Origin: an uncultured Nitrosomonas sp.
GTDB taxonomy: Bacteria; Pseudomonadota; Gammaproteobacteria; Burkholderiales; Nitrosomonadaceae
Reading direction: 5' to 3'
Assembly: GCA_902826115.1 (NCBI GenBank)
Contig: CADEDO010000033.1
Coordinates: 1 to 33,343, forward strand
Length of the DNA: 33,343 bases
A program made the translations under genes and the position numbers. Within the stretch, counting starts at the first letter, position 1. Each line of letters begins with the position of its first letter. The notes beneath the pieces are model-generated. The model ran no database searches, was not told where the DNA came from, and saw only the letters and a list, made by a program, of their open reading frames with translations. Of this stretch, positions 1 through 7,808 are shown one piece after another.

Positions 1-932
1 TGTTTGGTAAGGCATCGGGTTTCAGTGCCACGCTGGAGTTATCCAGTCTCGATGGTAGCAATGGTTTTCGTCTGGATGGGGTGACAGTTGGTGATCGATC
101 AGGCAGTTCTGTGAGTAATGCGGGGGATGTGAATGGAGATGGCTTTGATGATTTGATTGTGAGTGCTCCTTCATCAGGCTCAAGTTATGTGGTGTTTGGA
201 AAGGCATCCGGATTTAGTGCTACGCTGGAGTTGTCCCATCTCATTGGTAGTAATGGTTTTCGCCTGGATGGGGTTACAGCAGGTGATTTTTCAGGCAGTT
301 CGGTCAGCAGTGCGGGCGATGTGAATGGGGATGGTTTTGATGACTTGATTGTCGGGGCTAGCCGAGCAGATCCGAATGGCGAGTTTTCCGGTTCCAGTTA
401 CATCATATTCGGGCGCAGCGATTTGGGTCGTGATGTTGATTTTCCAGGTACTGCTGGGGATGATGAACTCACGGGCACCAAGGCGGCAGAACGTTTTGAG
501 GCGGGAGCCGGCAACGACAGAATGATCGGGCGCGGTGGCGCGGATGTGTTTTATGGTGAAGCGGGCGATGATTATATCCGGGTGGCCGATCTCAATTTCC
601 AGTGGGCGGATGGCGGCGCTGGCAGGGACACGCTGGGATTGGGCGGCAGTGGCCTGAATCTGGATCTGTCCAGTGCGCAAGGCAGGATCAGCAACATTGA
701 AACCATCTATTTGTATGGCACGGGTGACAATACGCTGACTTTGACCGCGCTGGATGTGGTCTATTTGTCGAGCACCAGCAACACCCTGAGAGTCAATGGC
801 AATGAGGGTGATCGCATTGTTGGACTCGGTCGCGGATGGGACGATGGCGGGGTCCACGGGAAGTTTCATACCTATACCCAGGGTGAGGCGGTGCTGCTGG
901 TGGGGGTGAATGTGGCGACGGATTTTGTTTAG
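1..932 (+). CDS. FG-GAP repeat / RTX-like calcium-binding protein, 5' truncated
   Basis: The reading frame is open from the left edge (codons in phase with position 3) to TAG at 930-932, so the gene starts outside the window. The visible part has two complete FG-GAP repeats, each with an AGDVNGDGFDDLIV core (a DxNxDGxxD calcium loop), the tail of a third, then a region with RTX-like GAGNDRMIGRGGAD and GEAGDDYI motifs. The last ~150 residues form a domain shared with the next gene (GLNLDLSS, NIETIYLYGTG, VLLVGVNVATDF). FG-GAP blades form integrin-like beta-propellers, and RTX motifs with an unprocessed C-terminus are typical of type I secretion substrates. A cell-surface or extracellular role is inferred; no secretion gene is visible here. 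A terminator follows. Confidence 0.85.
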   Translation, partial: FGKASGFSATLELSSLDGSNGFRLDGVTVGDRSGSSVSNAGDVNGDGFDDLIVSAPSSGSSYVVFGKASGFSATLELSHLIGSNGFRLDGVTAGDFSGSSVSSAGDVNGDGFDDLIVGASRADPNGEFSGSSYIIFGRSDLGRDVDFPGTAGDDELTGTKAAERFEAGAGNDRMIGRGGADVFYGEAGDDYIRVADLNFQWADGGAGRDTLGLGGSGLNLDLSSAQGRISNIETIYLYGTGDNTLTLTALDVVYLSSTSNTLRVNGNEGDRIVGLGRGWDDGGVHGKFHTYTQGEAVLLVGVNVATDFV

Positions 933-997
933 CATGGGTTTAAGCCAATGACCGAATCAATCGGGATGCTGCTTAAACCGGCGACAGAATAATAGTT

Positions 998-1034
998 AAA
1001 TCGGGCAGATCTGGCTTCACCTGCCCGATTTTTT
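998..1034 (+). terminator. Rho-independent terminator after the first FG-GAP gene
   Basis: The arms AAATCGGGCAG (998-1008) and CTGCCCGATTT (1021-1031) are perfectly complementary, with a 12-nt loop, and run into a T-tract (1029-1034). It ends the first FG-GAP transcript, so the second paralogue needs its own promoter. Confidence 0.85.
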
Positions 1035-1204
1035 CTTCAAAAATTGTGGTAATCATCGTTCCCAAAAATGTTAGCCAATAACCAATTTATAGTGAACATC
1101 CAGTAAATCCTGCCTTTCCTTTATTCGTGATTCATCATTCAAAATCAACAGTAAAAATTGTTGTATTCATTGTATAGGAATAAGTTTACAATACGTTTTC
1201 GATC

Positions 1205-1300
1205 TTAAGGATCAGAAGGTTACCAAGGTAATTTGTGTGATTCTGATAATACAGATATGACGCGAATTACCTTATTTTATTTATTTAAGGACACTATATT
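1205..1300 (+). promoter_or_regulatory. Structured 5' leader of the second FG-GAP gene
   Basis: The rest of the 368-bp gap between the FG-GAP genes is A+T-rich. It holds two possible overlapping stems: ATCAGAA (from 1211) with TTCTGAT (ending 1246), and AAGGTAATT (1225-1233) with AATTACCTT (1265-1273). A Shine-Dalgarno AAGGA (1287-1291) lies 9 nt before the ATG at 1301. The pairing is seen directly; a regulatory role is inferred. Confidence 0.3.
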
Positions 1301-3223
1301 ATGGTTACAAATATCAATTTATCCACTTTAAATGGTACGAGTGGTTTTAGCCTTTTGGGTGCGGAACTCAACGATATGTTCGGTTATGCGGTGAGCAGTG
1401 CGGGAGATGTCAATGGTGATGGTTATGACGATTTAATTATCGGCGCTTTCGGTGCAAACGCCAGCTATGTGGTATTGGGGCGGGCTTCCGGATTTAATGC
1501 CACATTGAATGTCAGCAGTCTTGATGGCAGCAATGGTTTCGTGCTGAAACCGGGAGCGCTGGGTTATCACTTTGGGGCTTCCGTGAGTAGTGCGGGTGAT
1601 ATCAATGGTGATGGATTTGCCGATTTGATTGTCGGAGATGAGGCATCTAATCATAACGGTTTGGCTAATTCAGGATCAAGTTTTGTGGTTTTTGGCAAGG
1701 CATCCGGTTTTGGTGCTCAGTTGAGCACGGATAATTTGAATGGCAGCAATGGTTTTCAAATGACTGGAATCGCAGCGGATGATCATCTGGGTTCATCGGT
1801 CAGCGGAGCGGGGGATGTGAATGGCGATGGATTTGATGATCTGATTGTCGGCGCTTCCGGGGCCGGCACTGATGATGTTGGTGCCAGTTATGTGGTTTTT
1901 GGTAAGGCTTCCGGCTTTAGCGCAAACTTTGATCTGTCGGCACTCAATGGCAGTAATGGTTTTCGCCTGAATGGTGCGATTGGTGAGACCAATGCTGGCT
2001 TTTTAGTCAGCAATGCCGGAGATGTCAACGGTGATCGCTATGATGATCTGATTGTCGCTTCAAATCCTTCCGAGCCGGCGAATAATTCTAGCTTTGTGGT
2101 ATTTGGCAAGGCTTCCGGCTTTAGTGCCACGCTTGATTTATCCAATCTCGATGGTAGCAATGGTTTCCGGTTGGATGAAGGCGCGACGGGTAATTTTACC
2201 AATATCAGCAACGCTGGCGATGTCAATGGTGACGGCTTCGGTGATTTGATTGTCGGTGCTACTGGCGTTAGTGCCAATGGCGCCGGTGGGAGTTACGTGG
2301 TGTTTGGCAAGGCTGCTGGTTTTGGCGCCGCACTTAATGTATCCAATCTCGACGGCAGCAATGGTTTCCGGTTGAATGGCTTTGCCGAGAATGATCGCCC
2401 GACAGTCAGCAATGCCGGCGATGTGAATGGCGATGGCTTTGGTGATCTGATAGTGGGTGGTTTTAATTACAGTGGCAGCACTAACAATGCAGGTTTTGTT
2501 GTCTATGGCAAAACCTCCGGTTTCAGTGCGGCGCTCAATTTATCCAGTATTGATGGTAGTAATGGTTTTCGGCTGGATGGAGGAGACGCCAATCCAGTTC
2601 CCATTGTTAGTAGTGCCGGCGACGTGAATGGTGATGGCTTTGATGATTTGGTGATTGGTCAGCCAGCTTACGGAGCAGCTAGCGATAATAGTCATGTGGT
2701 GTTTGGCGGCAATTTTAGCGATGCCGTCACTCGCTTAGGGACATCTGCAGCAGATACGCTTACCGGCACGACGAAAGCAGACCGTATCGTAGCCGGAGAC
2801 GGTAACGATATCATTGCCAGTCGGGGCGGAGCTGATGTAATTTATGCAGGTGCTGGTGACGATACCATCAGAGTATCCAATTTAAACTTTCAGTTAATAG
2901 ATGGTGGCAGTGGCTATGACACATTGGGGTTGGCGGGTAGCAATTTGCATCTGGATTTGACCAGCGTGAAGGGCAGACTTACTGATATTGAGAAGATTAA
3001 TATGTATGGTACTGGCAACAATACGGTGACTTTGACGGCGTTTGATGTGCTGAATATATCGAGTACCAGCAACACTCTGAAAGTAAGCGGTAATGCTGGA
3101 GACCGTGTGTTTGGATTGAGCAACGGTTGGACGGATGGTGGGATTAAAGGTGCCTATCATGTGTACACCCAGGATGCAGCGGTGCTCTTGGTTGGAGTCA
3201 ATGTGACGACAGACTTTGCTTAA
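1301..3223 (+). CDS. FG-GAP repeat / RTX-like calcium-binding protein, full length
   Basis: This 640-residue protein has no N-terminal signal peptide (it starts MVTNINLSTLNGTSGF). Seven FG-GAP repeats fill about residues 1-480, each a VSxAGDVNGDGxDDLIVG loop followed by SYVVFGKASGF and LDGSNGF strands. Repeat 4 has a degenerate loop (NGDRYDD). Seven blades match a complete beta-propeller. Residues ~490-540 carry RTX-like motifs (GTSAADTLTGT, AGDGNDII, GAGDDTI), and the C-terminal ~130 residues match those of the preceding gene. Absence of a Sec signal together with RTX motifs suggests type I secretion (inference). The start is supported by AAGGA 9 nt upstream. The gene is a tandem paralogue, probably from local duplication. 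Confidence 0.88.
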   Translation: MVTNINLSTLNGTSGFSLLGAELNDMFGYAVSSAGDVNGDGYDDLIIGAFGANASYVVLGRASGFNATLNVSSLDGSNGFVLKPGALGYHFGASVSSAGDINGDGFADLIVGDEASNHNGLANSGSSFVVFGKASGFGAQLSTDNLNGSNGFQMTGIAADDHLGSSVSGAGDVNGDGFDDLIVGASGAGTDDVGASYVVFGKASGFSANFDLSALNGSNGFRLNGAIGETNAGFLVSNAGDVNGDRYDDLIVASNPSEPANNSSFVVFGKASGFSATLDLSNLDGSNGFRLDEGATGNFTNISNAGDVNGDGFGDLIVGATGVSANGAGGSYVVFGKAAGFGAALNVSNLDGSNGFRLNGFAENDRPTVSNAGDVNGDGFGDLIVGGFNYSGSTNNAGFVVYGKTSGFSAALNLSSIDGSNGFRLDGGDANPVPIVSSAGDVNGDGFDDLVIGQPAYGAASDNSHVVFGGNFSDAVTRLGTSAADTLTGTTKADRIVAGDGNDIIASRGGADVIYAGAGDDTIRVSNLNFQLIDGGSGYDTLGLAGSNLHLDLTSVKGRLTDIEKINMYGTGNNTVTLTAFDVLNISSTSNTLKVSGNAGDRVFGLSNGWTDGGIKGAYHVYTQDAAVLLVGVNVTTDFA

Positions 3224-3280
3224 GCTGCTTTTCATTTCACTGCAATTATTTTCTTTCAAAGCTCATTAAAAACATCTTGA

Positions 3281-4339
3281 ATGGATACTACTGAAACTGT
3301 TACTCCGCCAACGCTTGAAATCAGCACGTCGCGCCAGATGTTATCGTGGCTGTCCGAGCAAAAGCTTTCCATTGCGTTGACCACTTACCAGATAGGTAAG
3401 CTCTATTTCATTGGCCTTAAGCCCGATAACGGGCTTTCGGTATTTGAGCGCAGTTTTAATCGCTGCATGGGCTTGTGCTCGACACCGAATGGTTTATACA
3501 TGAGCAGTCTGTATCAGGTTTGGCGTTTTGAGAATGTATTCGAGACGGGACAGCAACAGGATGGCTTTGATCGATTGTATGTGCCGCAAGTAGGCTATAC
3601 CACTGGTGATTTGGATATTCACGACATGGCGGTGGATAGTGATGGTCGATTGGTGTTCGTCAATACTTTGTTTGGTTGTTTGGCGACATTGAGCGAAACA
3701 CATAGTTTTAAACCATTATGGAAACCTCCTTTCATTAGCAAGTTGGCAGCGGAAGATCGCTGCCATTTGAATGGTCTGGCGATGAAGGATGGTCAGCCTG
3801 CTTATGTCACTGCGGTGGGTCGGTCCGATGTCGCCGATGGTTGGCGCGAGCACCGCAGCGATGGTGGTATTGTCATGGATGTGAATAGTGATGAAATCGT
3901 TTGCACCGGGCTTTCCATGCCACATTCGCCGCGCTGGCATGATGGCAAGTTGTGGCTGCTCAATTCTGGTACGGGGGAGTTCGGTTATGTTGATTTGAAC
4001 ACAGGTCGTTTTGAATCGCTGTGTTTTTGCCCGGGTTATATGCGCGGCTTAAGTTTTCATGGCAATTTTGCCTTGGTAGGTCTGTCCAAGCCGCGCCATA
4101 ACAAAACATTCAGTGGATTGGCATTGGATGCCAATCTTAAGTCACGCAACGCAGAAGCCCGGTGTGGGGTGCAGGTCATTGACTTGCGTACCGGTGATGT
4201 GGTGCATTGGCTGCGTATGGACGGCGTGGTGGAAGAATTGTACGACGTGGTAGCTTTGCCCCAGGTGCGTCGCCCCATGGCCTTGGGCTTTAAGACTGAT
4301 GAAATTCGTCGAGTATTGAGTGTTGAAACTGAATTGTAG
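3281..4339 (+). CDS. TIGR03032 / DUF4915-type conserved protein
   Basis: A 352-residue soluble protein without signal peptide or membrane segment. Short motifs such as RCMGLCSTPNGLYMSSLYQVWRF, DIHDMAVDSDGRLVFVNT and CHLNGLAMKDGQPAYVTAVG (split here into pieces of the recurring beta-propeller pattern) resemble the TIGR03032 family, whose function is unknown. Repeated GLxLxxGxLW-like strands suggest a propeller fold. It follows the FG-GAP gene by 57 bp with no terminator between, so co-transcription is possible. No strong Shine-Dalgarno precedes the ATG, leaving the start slightly uncertain. The family call is made from memory of motifs; a role in processing or displaying the FG-GAP proteins would be speculation. 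Confidence 0.75.
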   Translation: MDTTETVTPPTLEISTSRQMLSWLSEQKLSIALTTYQIGKLYFIGLKPDNGLSVFERSFNRCMGLCSTPNGLYMSSLYQVWRFENVFETGQQQDGFDRLYVPQVGYTTGDLDIHDMAVDSDGRLVFVNTLFGCLATLSETHSFKPLWKPPFISKLAAEDRCHLNGLAMKDGQPAYVTAVGRSDVADGWREHRSDGGIVMDVNSDEIVCTGLSMPHSPRWHDGKLWLLNSGTGEFGYVDLNTGRFESLCFCPGYMRGLSFHGNFALVGLSKPRHNKTFSGLALDANLKSRNAEARCGVQVIDLRTGDVVHWLRMDGVVEELYDVVALPQVRRPMALGFKTDEIRRVLSVETEL

Positions 4340-4491
4340 TCAGGCTTTATGGCAGTTTATCGTTTTCCTGAGAATGTAAATTGATGGCATCTTTGCTGCA
4401 AATGGCAAGTCTGTAAAATCTTTTCTGGTACCATGTTCATAATCTCCGCTGAAAAAGAAAGCGCAAGCTATGTTGTGAAGGAGCTGTGACC

Positions 4492-5730
4492 ATGCCAAGA
4501 ATTGAAGCTAGTTTTAGCAATCAACAAGGTGAATCGCTCACCGGTTTGCTGGAAATACCAGTCGATACGGTGAGATCCTATGCATTATTTGCCCATTGTT
4601 TTACCTGTTCCAAAGATAATCTTGCGGCTGCACGGATTGCACGCGCTCTGGCTGATCTGGGGATTGCCGTATTGCGCTTTGACTTTACCGGTCTAGGAAA
4701 TAGCAAAGGTGATTTTTCAAGCACCAATTTCTCATCCAATTTGCAGGATTTAATGGCGGCAGCCAATTATCTTGAACAGCAATACGCTGCGCCGACTTTG
4801 TTGATCGGACATAGTCTGGGCGGTTCTGCCGTATTGGCGGTCGCTCAGGATCTTCCTGCAGTGAAAGCGGTGGTGACGATTGGTGCGCCTGCAACCGCAG
4901 CGCATATCAAGCATTTATTTGCAGATTCTTATCATGCATTAACGCATCAGCCATCCGTGCAAGTTGAATTGGGTGGGAGAAGTTTTAATATTCAGCGCCA
5001 GTTTATCGATGATCTGGAAAAATATAATTCCGTTGCGCATATTCAATCGTTGAAAAAGGCTTTGCTGATATTTCACTCGCCACTGGATAAGGTGGTTTCT
5101 ATTGATGAAGCGGCGCGCATATTTACTGCTGCCAAGCATCCTAAAAGTTTTGTGTCACTCGATCACGCGGATCATTTGTTATCCAATCCTGAAGATTCCC
5201 AATACGTGGCGGAAGTTTTGTCCGCCTGGGCTGGCCGTTATCTGAAAACGGAACGGATCGAGGCTAAGACAGAAGCTGCAGAAACATCGGCCGTTGAACC
5301 GGGTAATGTGATGGTGCGCGAATTGGATAAGAAATTTACGCGCGAAATTTTAACCCATCAGCACCGTTTGATCAGCGACGAGCCGATCGCGATGGGAGGC
5401 GCGAATCTCGGATTTAATCCCTACGAATTGTTGCTGGCCGCGTTGGGTAGCTGTACATCGATGACATTGCGGATGTATGCCAATCATAAACAGATCGATT
5501 TGCAGGAAATTCGGGTCGTATTGCATCACAATCGTATTCATGCGGAAGACTGTGCCAATTGCGATAAATCTACGCCAACGACTGATAAAATTATCCGTAA
5601 GATTCAATTGATAGGCAATTTGGATGAACAGCAGCGTGCCCGGCTATTGGAAATCGCCAATCAATGCCCCGTGCACAAAACCTTAAAAAGCCGAATTGAG
5701 GTGGAAACGACATTAGCGGAATCATTATGA
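4492..5730 (+). CDS. Bifunctional alpha/beta hydrolase - OsmC-like fusion protein
   Basis: A 412-residue two-domain protein. Residues ~1-255 form an alpha/beta hydrolase with the nucleophile elbow GHSLGG (Ser108), a likely acid in the SPLDKVVSIDEA segment and a likely catalytic His in SLDHADHLL. Residues ~275-412 are OsmC/Ohr-like, with one Cys in LGSCTSMT and a second in NQCPVHKT, the usual peroxidatic/resolving pair that reduces organic hydroperoxides. Such fusions are a known family; the hydrolase substrate is not established. I chose the ATG at 4492 because AAGGAG (4478-4483) is 8 nt away, whereas the in-frame GTG at 4486 is only 2 nt from it. One base separates its stop from hslR, indicating an operon. 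Confidence 0.88.
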   Translation: MPRIEASFSNQQGESLTGLLEIPVDTVRSYALFAHCFTCSKDNLAAARIARALADLGIAVLRFDFTGLGNSKGDFSSTNFSSNLQDLMAAANYLEQQYAAPTLLIGHSLGGSAVLAVAQDLPAVKAVVTIGAPATAAHIKHLFADSYHALTHQPSVQVELGGRSFNIQRQFIDDLEKYNSVAHIQSLKKALLIFHSPLDKVVSIDEAARIFTAAKHPKSFVSLDHADHLLSNPEDSQYVAEVLSAWAGRYLKTERIEAKTEAAETSAVEPGNVMVRELDKKFTREILTHQHRLISDEPIAMGGANLGFNPYELLLAALGSCTSMTLRMYANHKQIDLQEIRVVLHHNRIHAEDCANCDKSTPTTDKIIRKIQLIGNLDEQQRARLLEIANQCPVHKTLKSRIEVETTLAESL

Positions 5731-5731
5731 G

Positions 5732-6139
5732 ATGCAAATCAATGATAGTGTAGAAAAATATCGGATTGATAAATGGTTGTTTGCGGCACGTTTTTTTAAA
5801 ACACGTTCGTTGGCAGCCGATGCGGTCGAGCGTGGCCGAGTGATCCTGAATGATCAGCGGGTAAAACCTGCCAAAGTGGTGGCAGTGGGGGACATGCTGA
5901 CTATCCGCATTGGCAATGTGCAATATGTGATTAAGGTGCTGGCCTTGTCCAATAAACGTGGCTCTGCTCCGCAGGCACAGCAGTTGTATTGCGAAACGGA
6001 TGAAAGCCGTCAACAACGTGAGATGCTCGCTGCCCGGCTGAAAGCGCAACCACAGCCTGTTTTTGCTTCAAAAGGACGACCGACCAAGCGTGATCGGCGG
6101 GTGATTGAACGGTTTATTTCCAGTCAGGATGAATGCTGA
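5732..6139 (+). CDS. hslR: Hsp15-type S4-domain RNA-binding protein
   Basis: This 135-residue basic protein begins with an S4 RNA-binding domain (RIDKWLFAARFFKTRSLA, then AVERGRVILNDQRVKPAK and VGDMLTI). Its C-terminal tail, rich in Arg and Lys (SKGRPTKRDRRVIERF), is typical of Hsp15. Hsp15 binds free 50S subunits that carry an untranslated nascent chain and helps recycle them after heat stress. It starts one base after the stop of the hydrolase-OsmC gene, so the two are probably translationally coupled in a stress-related operon. Confidence 0.9.
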   Translation: MQINDSVEKYRIDKWLFAARFFKTRSLAADAVERGRVILNDQRVKPAKVVAVGDMLTIRIGNVQYVIKVLALSNKRGSAPQAQQLYCETDESRQQREMLAARLKAQPQPVFASKGRPTKRDRRVIERFISSQDEC

Positions 6140-6210
6140 AGTGCAAAAGCAAAGATTACTTCTTGTTTGTCATCCAATATCTTTAATGAATACCATCATA
6201 GTGAGAAAAC

Positions 6211-6996
6211 ATGAGCAACAGCACTTTTAACTTGGATAAAGAGCAGCTGATACAACAATCCTTTGTGCAGATGGACAAGCATCTGCAAGGTACTGAATAC
6301 AGTCGAGCACAAAAGCTGGCACTGACTTGTCGCATTTTATTTGAAAATGGGCATGATTCCGGATTGGCCGGACAAATTACCGCGCGTGGTGAGGAACCAG
6401 GAACATATTTAACGCAGCGACTGGGGTTGGGATTTGATGAAATCCGGGCAAGCAACTTATTGGTTGTCAATGAAGATTTGGAAGTGCTGCAAGGTGATGG
6501 CATGGCGAATCCGGCTAATCGTTTCCATTCATGGTTGTATCGCGCCAGGCCTGATGTGCAGTGCATTATTCATACACATGCGGTGCATACGGCAGCGCTT
6601 AGCATGTTGGAAGTGCCTCTGGAAATATCGCATATGGATAATTGTGTGTTGTATGACGATGTGGCGTTCTTGCCTAAATGGCCCGGTGTGCCAGTAGGTA
6701 ACGAAGAAGGAGAGCTGATTTCTAAAACCATAGGCAGTAAACGTGCTTTATTGCTGGCGCATCATGGATTGCTTGTAGCCTGCTCGAGCATTGAAGAAGC
6801 CTGTATGTTATCTATTGCTTTCGAAAGAGCTGCACGCATGCATTTATTGGCTGCCGCTGCAGGCAAGATTCAACCGATTGATCCTGATCTGGGGCGTGAA
6901 GCACATGACTGGATTCTGCGCGGACAACGCAGCGCGGTCGGTTTTGCTTACTATGCACGGCGTAGCTTGAAACAAAATTCAGATTGTCTGGAATAA
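6211..6996 (+). CDS. Class II aldolase/adducin-family protein
   Basis: A 261-residue cytosolic protein with the class II aldolase fold. Zinc ligands are visible as HTHAVH (His121, His123) and the third at HHG (His184/185). At the position where fuculose-phosphate aldolases carry a catalytic Glu, the sequence reads NPANRFHSWLYRARPD, so that Glu appears to be missing. This is common in a poorly characterised subfamily. The substrate is therefore unknown: a sugar-phosphate aldolase or epimerase, or a decarboxylase-like activity, are all possible. The gene stands alone between hslR and a tRNA. Confidence 0.8.
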   Translation: MSNSTFNLDKEQLIQQSFVQMDKHLQGTEYSRAQKLALTCRILFENGHDSGLAGQITARGEEPGTYLTQRLGLGFDEIRASNLLVVNEDLEVLQGDGMANPANRFHSWLYRARPDVQCIIHTHAVHTAALSMLEVPLEISHMDNCVLYDDVAFLPKWPGVPVGNEEGELISKTIGSKRALLLAHHGLLVACSSIEEACMLSIAFERAARMHLLAAAAGKIQPIDPDLGREAHDWILRGQRSAVGFAYYARRSLKQNSDCLE

Positions 6997-7104
6997 ATCC
7001 GGGTCGAATCTGAAGGCAGGAAGATTAAAATGAGCACTATTTTATCGTCCAGCTCATATATGAATTGTACCGCTTAGCTGTTTCGGTTAAAATCCGCTCT
7101 TCCC

Positions 7105-7181
7105 AGGCGCGTAGCTCAGTTGGTTAGAGCACCACCTTGACATGGTGGGGGTCGTTGGTTCGAATCCAATCGCGCCTACCA
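7105..7181 (+). tRNA. tRNA-Val (anticodon GAC)
   Basis: A 77-nt cloverleaf. Acceptor arms AGGCGCG (7105-7111) and CGCGCCT (7171-7177) pair fully, followed by A and an encoded CCA (7179-7181). The D stem is GCTC/GAGC, the anticodon stem CCACC/GGTGG encloses the loop TTGACAT giving anticodon GAC, and the T arm has GGTTCGAATCC. No integrase or duplicated 3' end is seen nearby. Confidence 0.97.
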
Positions 7182-7342
7182 GTTAAGACCCGAAGCGATC
7201 AGCAGCTCCATCAATTCTTTGCCGAGCATTCGGTCAGATATGATATTTCGTTACTTTCGTAAATGACCTATCAATTCCATTCTGTTTCCCAAGATTTAAA
7301 TCAATAACGTAACGATAATAGGTTCATTTCTAGGCGCGAAAG

Positions 7343-7735
7343 ATGCTTTTTAGAATATTGTTAGCTTTAATAATGATCACGATTTCTGGATGTTCTGTTT
7401 TTATGGCTGCAAAACAGCCAGTTAAGAAGGACATCAGTTTATTCGAAGTGGGCGTGCCACGAACTACGCTGATCGCTGAATATGGCGCACCCATTCTCAG
7501 CGAATACAAAAATGAAAAAAAGATTGAGATCTTTAAATTTATCCAAGGCTATAGTACTGGCGCTAAGGTAGGTAGAGCTTTTTTTCACGGCGCAGCCGAT
7601 GTGGTGACATTAGGATTATGGGAACTGATTGGTATACCCACTGAAATAACTTTTAGTGGCGATGAATTGGCTTATTTAGTGAGATATGACGAAAATGATT
7701 TGGTTGATGAAGTCATTCCGATCAAAAAAGAGTAA
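7343..7735 (+). CDS. Small lipoprotein of unknown function
   Basis: A 130-residue protein with a lipoprotein signal: charged start, hydrophobic stretch LLALIMITI and lipobox ISGC (Cys17). The mature part reads FEVGVPRTTLIAEYGAPI, resembling the compact BamE/SmpA-like lipoproteins, then a glycine/alanine-rich stretch (FFHGAADVVTLGLWELIG) that could touch the membrane, and a charged C-terminus. Function unknown. It lies alone downstream of tRNA-Val and ends in a strong terminator that it shares with the convergent oxidase gene. Confidence 0.75.
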   Translation: MLFRILLALIMITISGCSVFMAAKQPVKKDISLFEVGVPRTTLIAEYGAPILSEYKNEKKIEIFKFIQGYSTGAKVGRAFFHGAADVVTLGLWELIGIPTEITFSGDELAYLVRYDENDLVDEVIPIKKE

Positions 7736-7769
7736 ATATCCTCGTGCATATTGCACGAGGATATTTTTT
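7735..7769 (+). terminator. Rho-independent terminator
   Basis: A perfect 14-bp stem, AATATCCTCGTGCA (7735-7748) with TGCACGAGGATATT (7752-7765) and a 3-nt loop, is followed by T residues. It begins at the stop codon of the lipoprotein gene and lies between convergent genes. Confidence 0.9.
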
Positions 7770-7808
7770 CATAGTTCCCAACATCGGGAGTTGTTAGTTG
7801 TAGAGCTG

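Noticed and set aside
291..935. A 214-codon open frame on the minus strand
   Set aside because: It lies fully antisense to the FG-GAP gene, whose repetitive codon pattern keeps the opposite frame open; the translation has no domain.
1301..2720. Regularly spaced DNA repeats suggesting CRISPR
   Set aside because: The repeats are in phase with FG-GAP blades in an open frame, with no unique spacers and no cas genes.
5591..6049. 152-codon open frame on the minus strand
   Set aside because: It is antisense to the hydrolase-OsmC end and hslR, both of which have clear family motifs.
7105..7181. tRNA-Val as a phage or island attachment site
   Set aside because: No duplicate of the tRNA 3' end and no integrase are present in the window.
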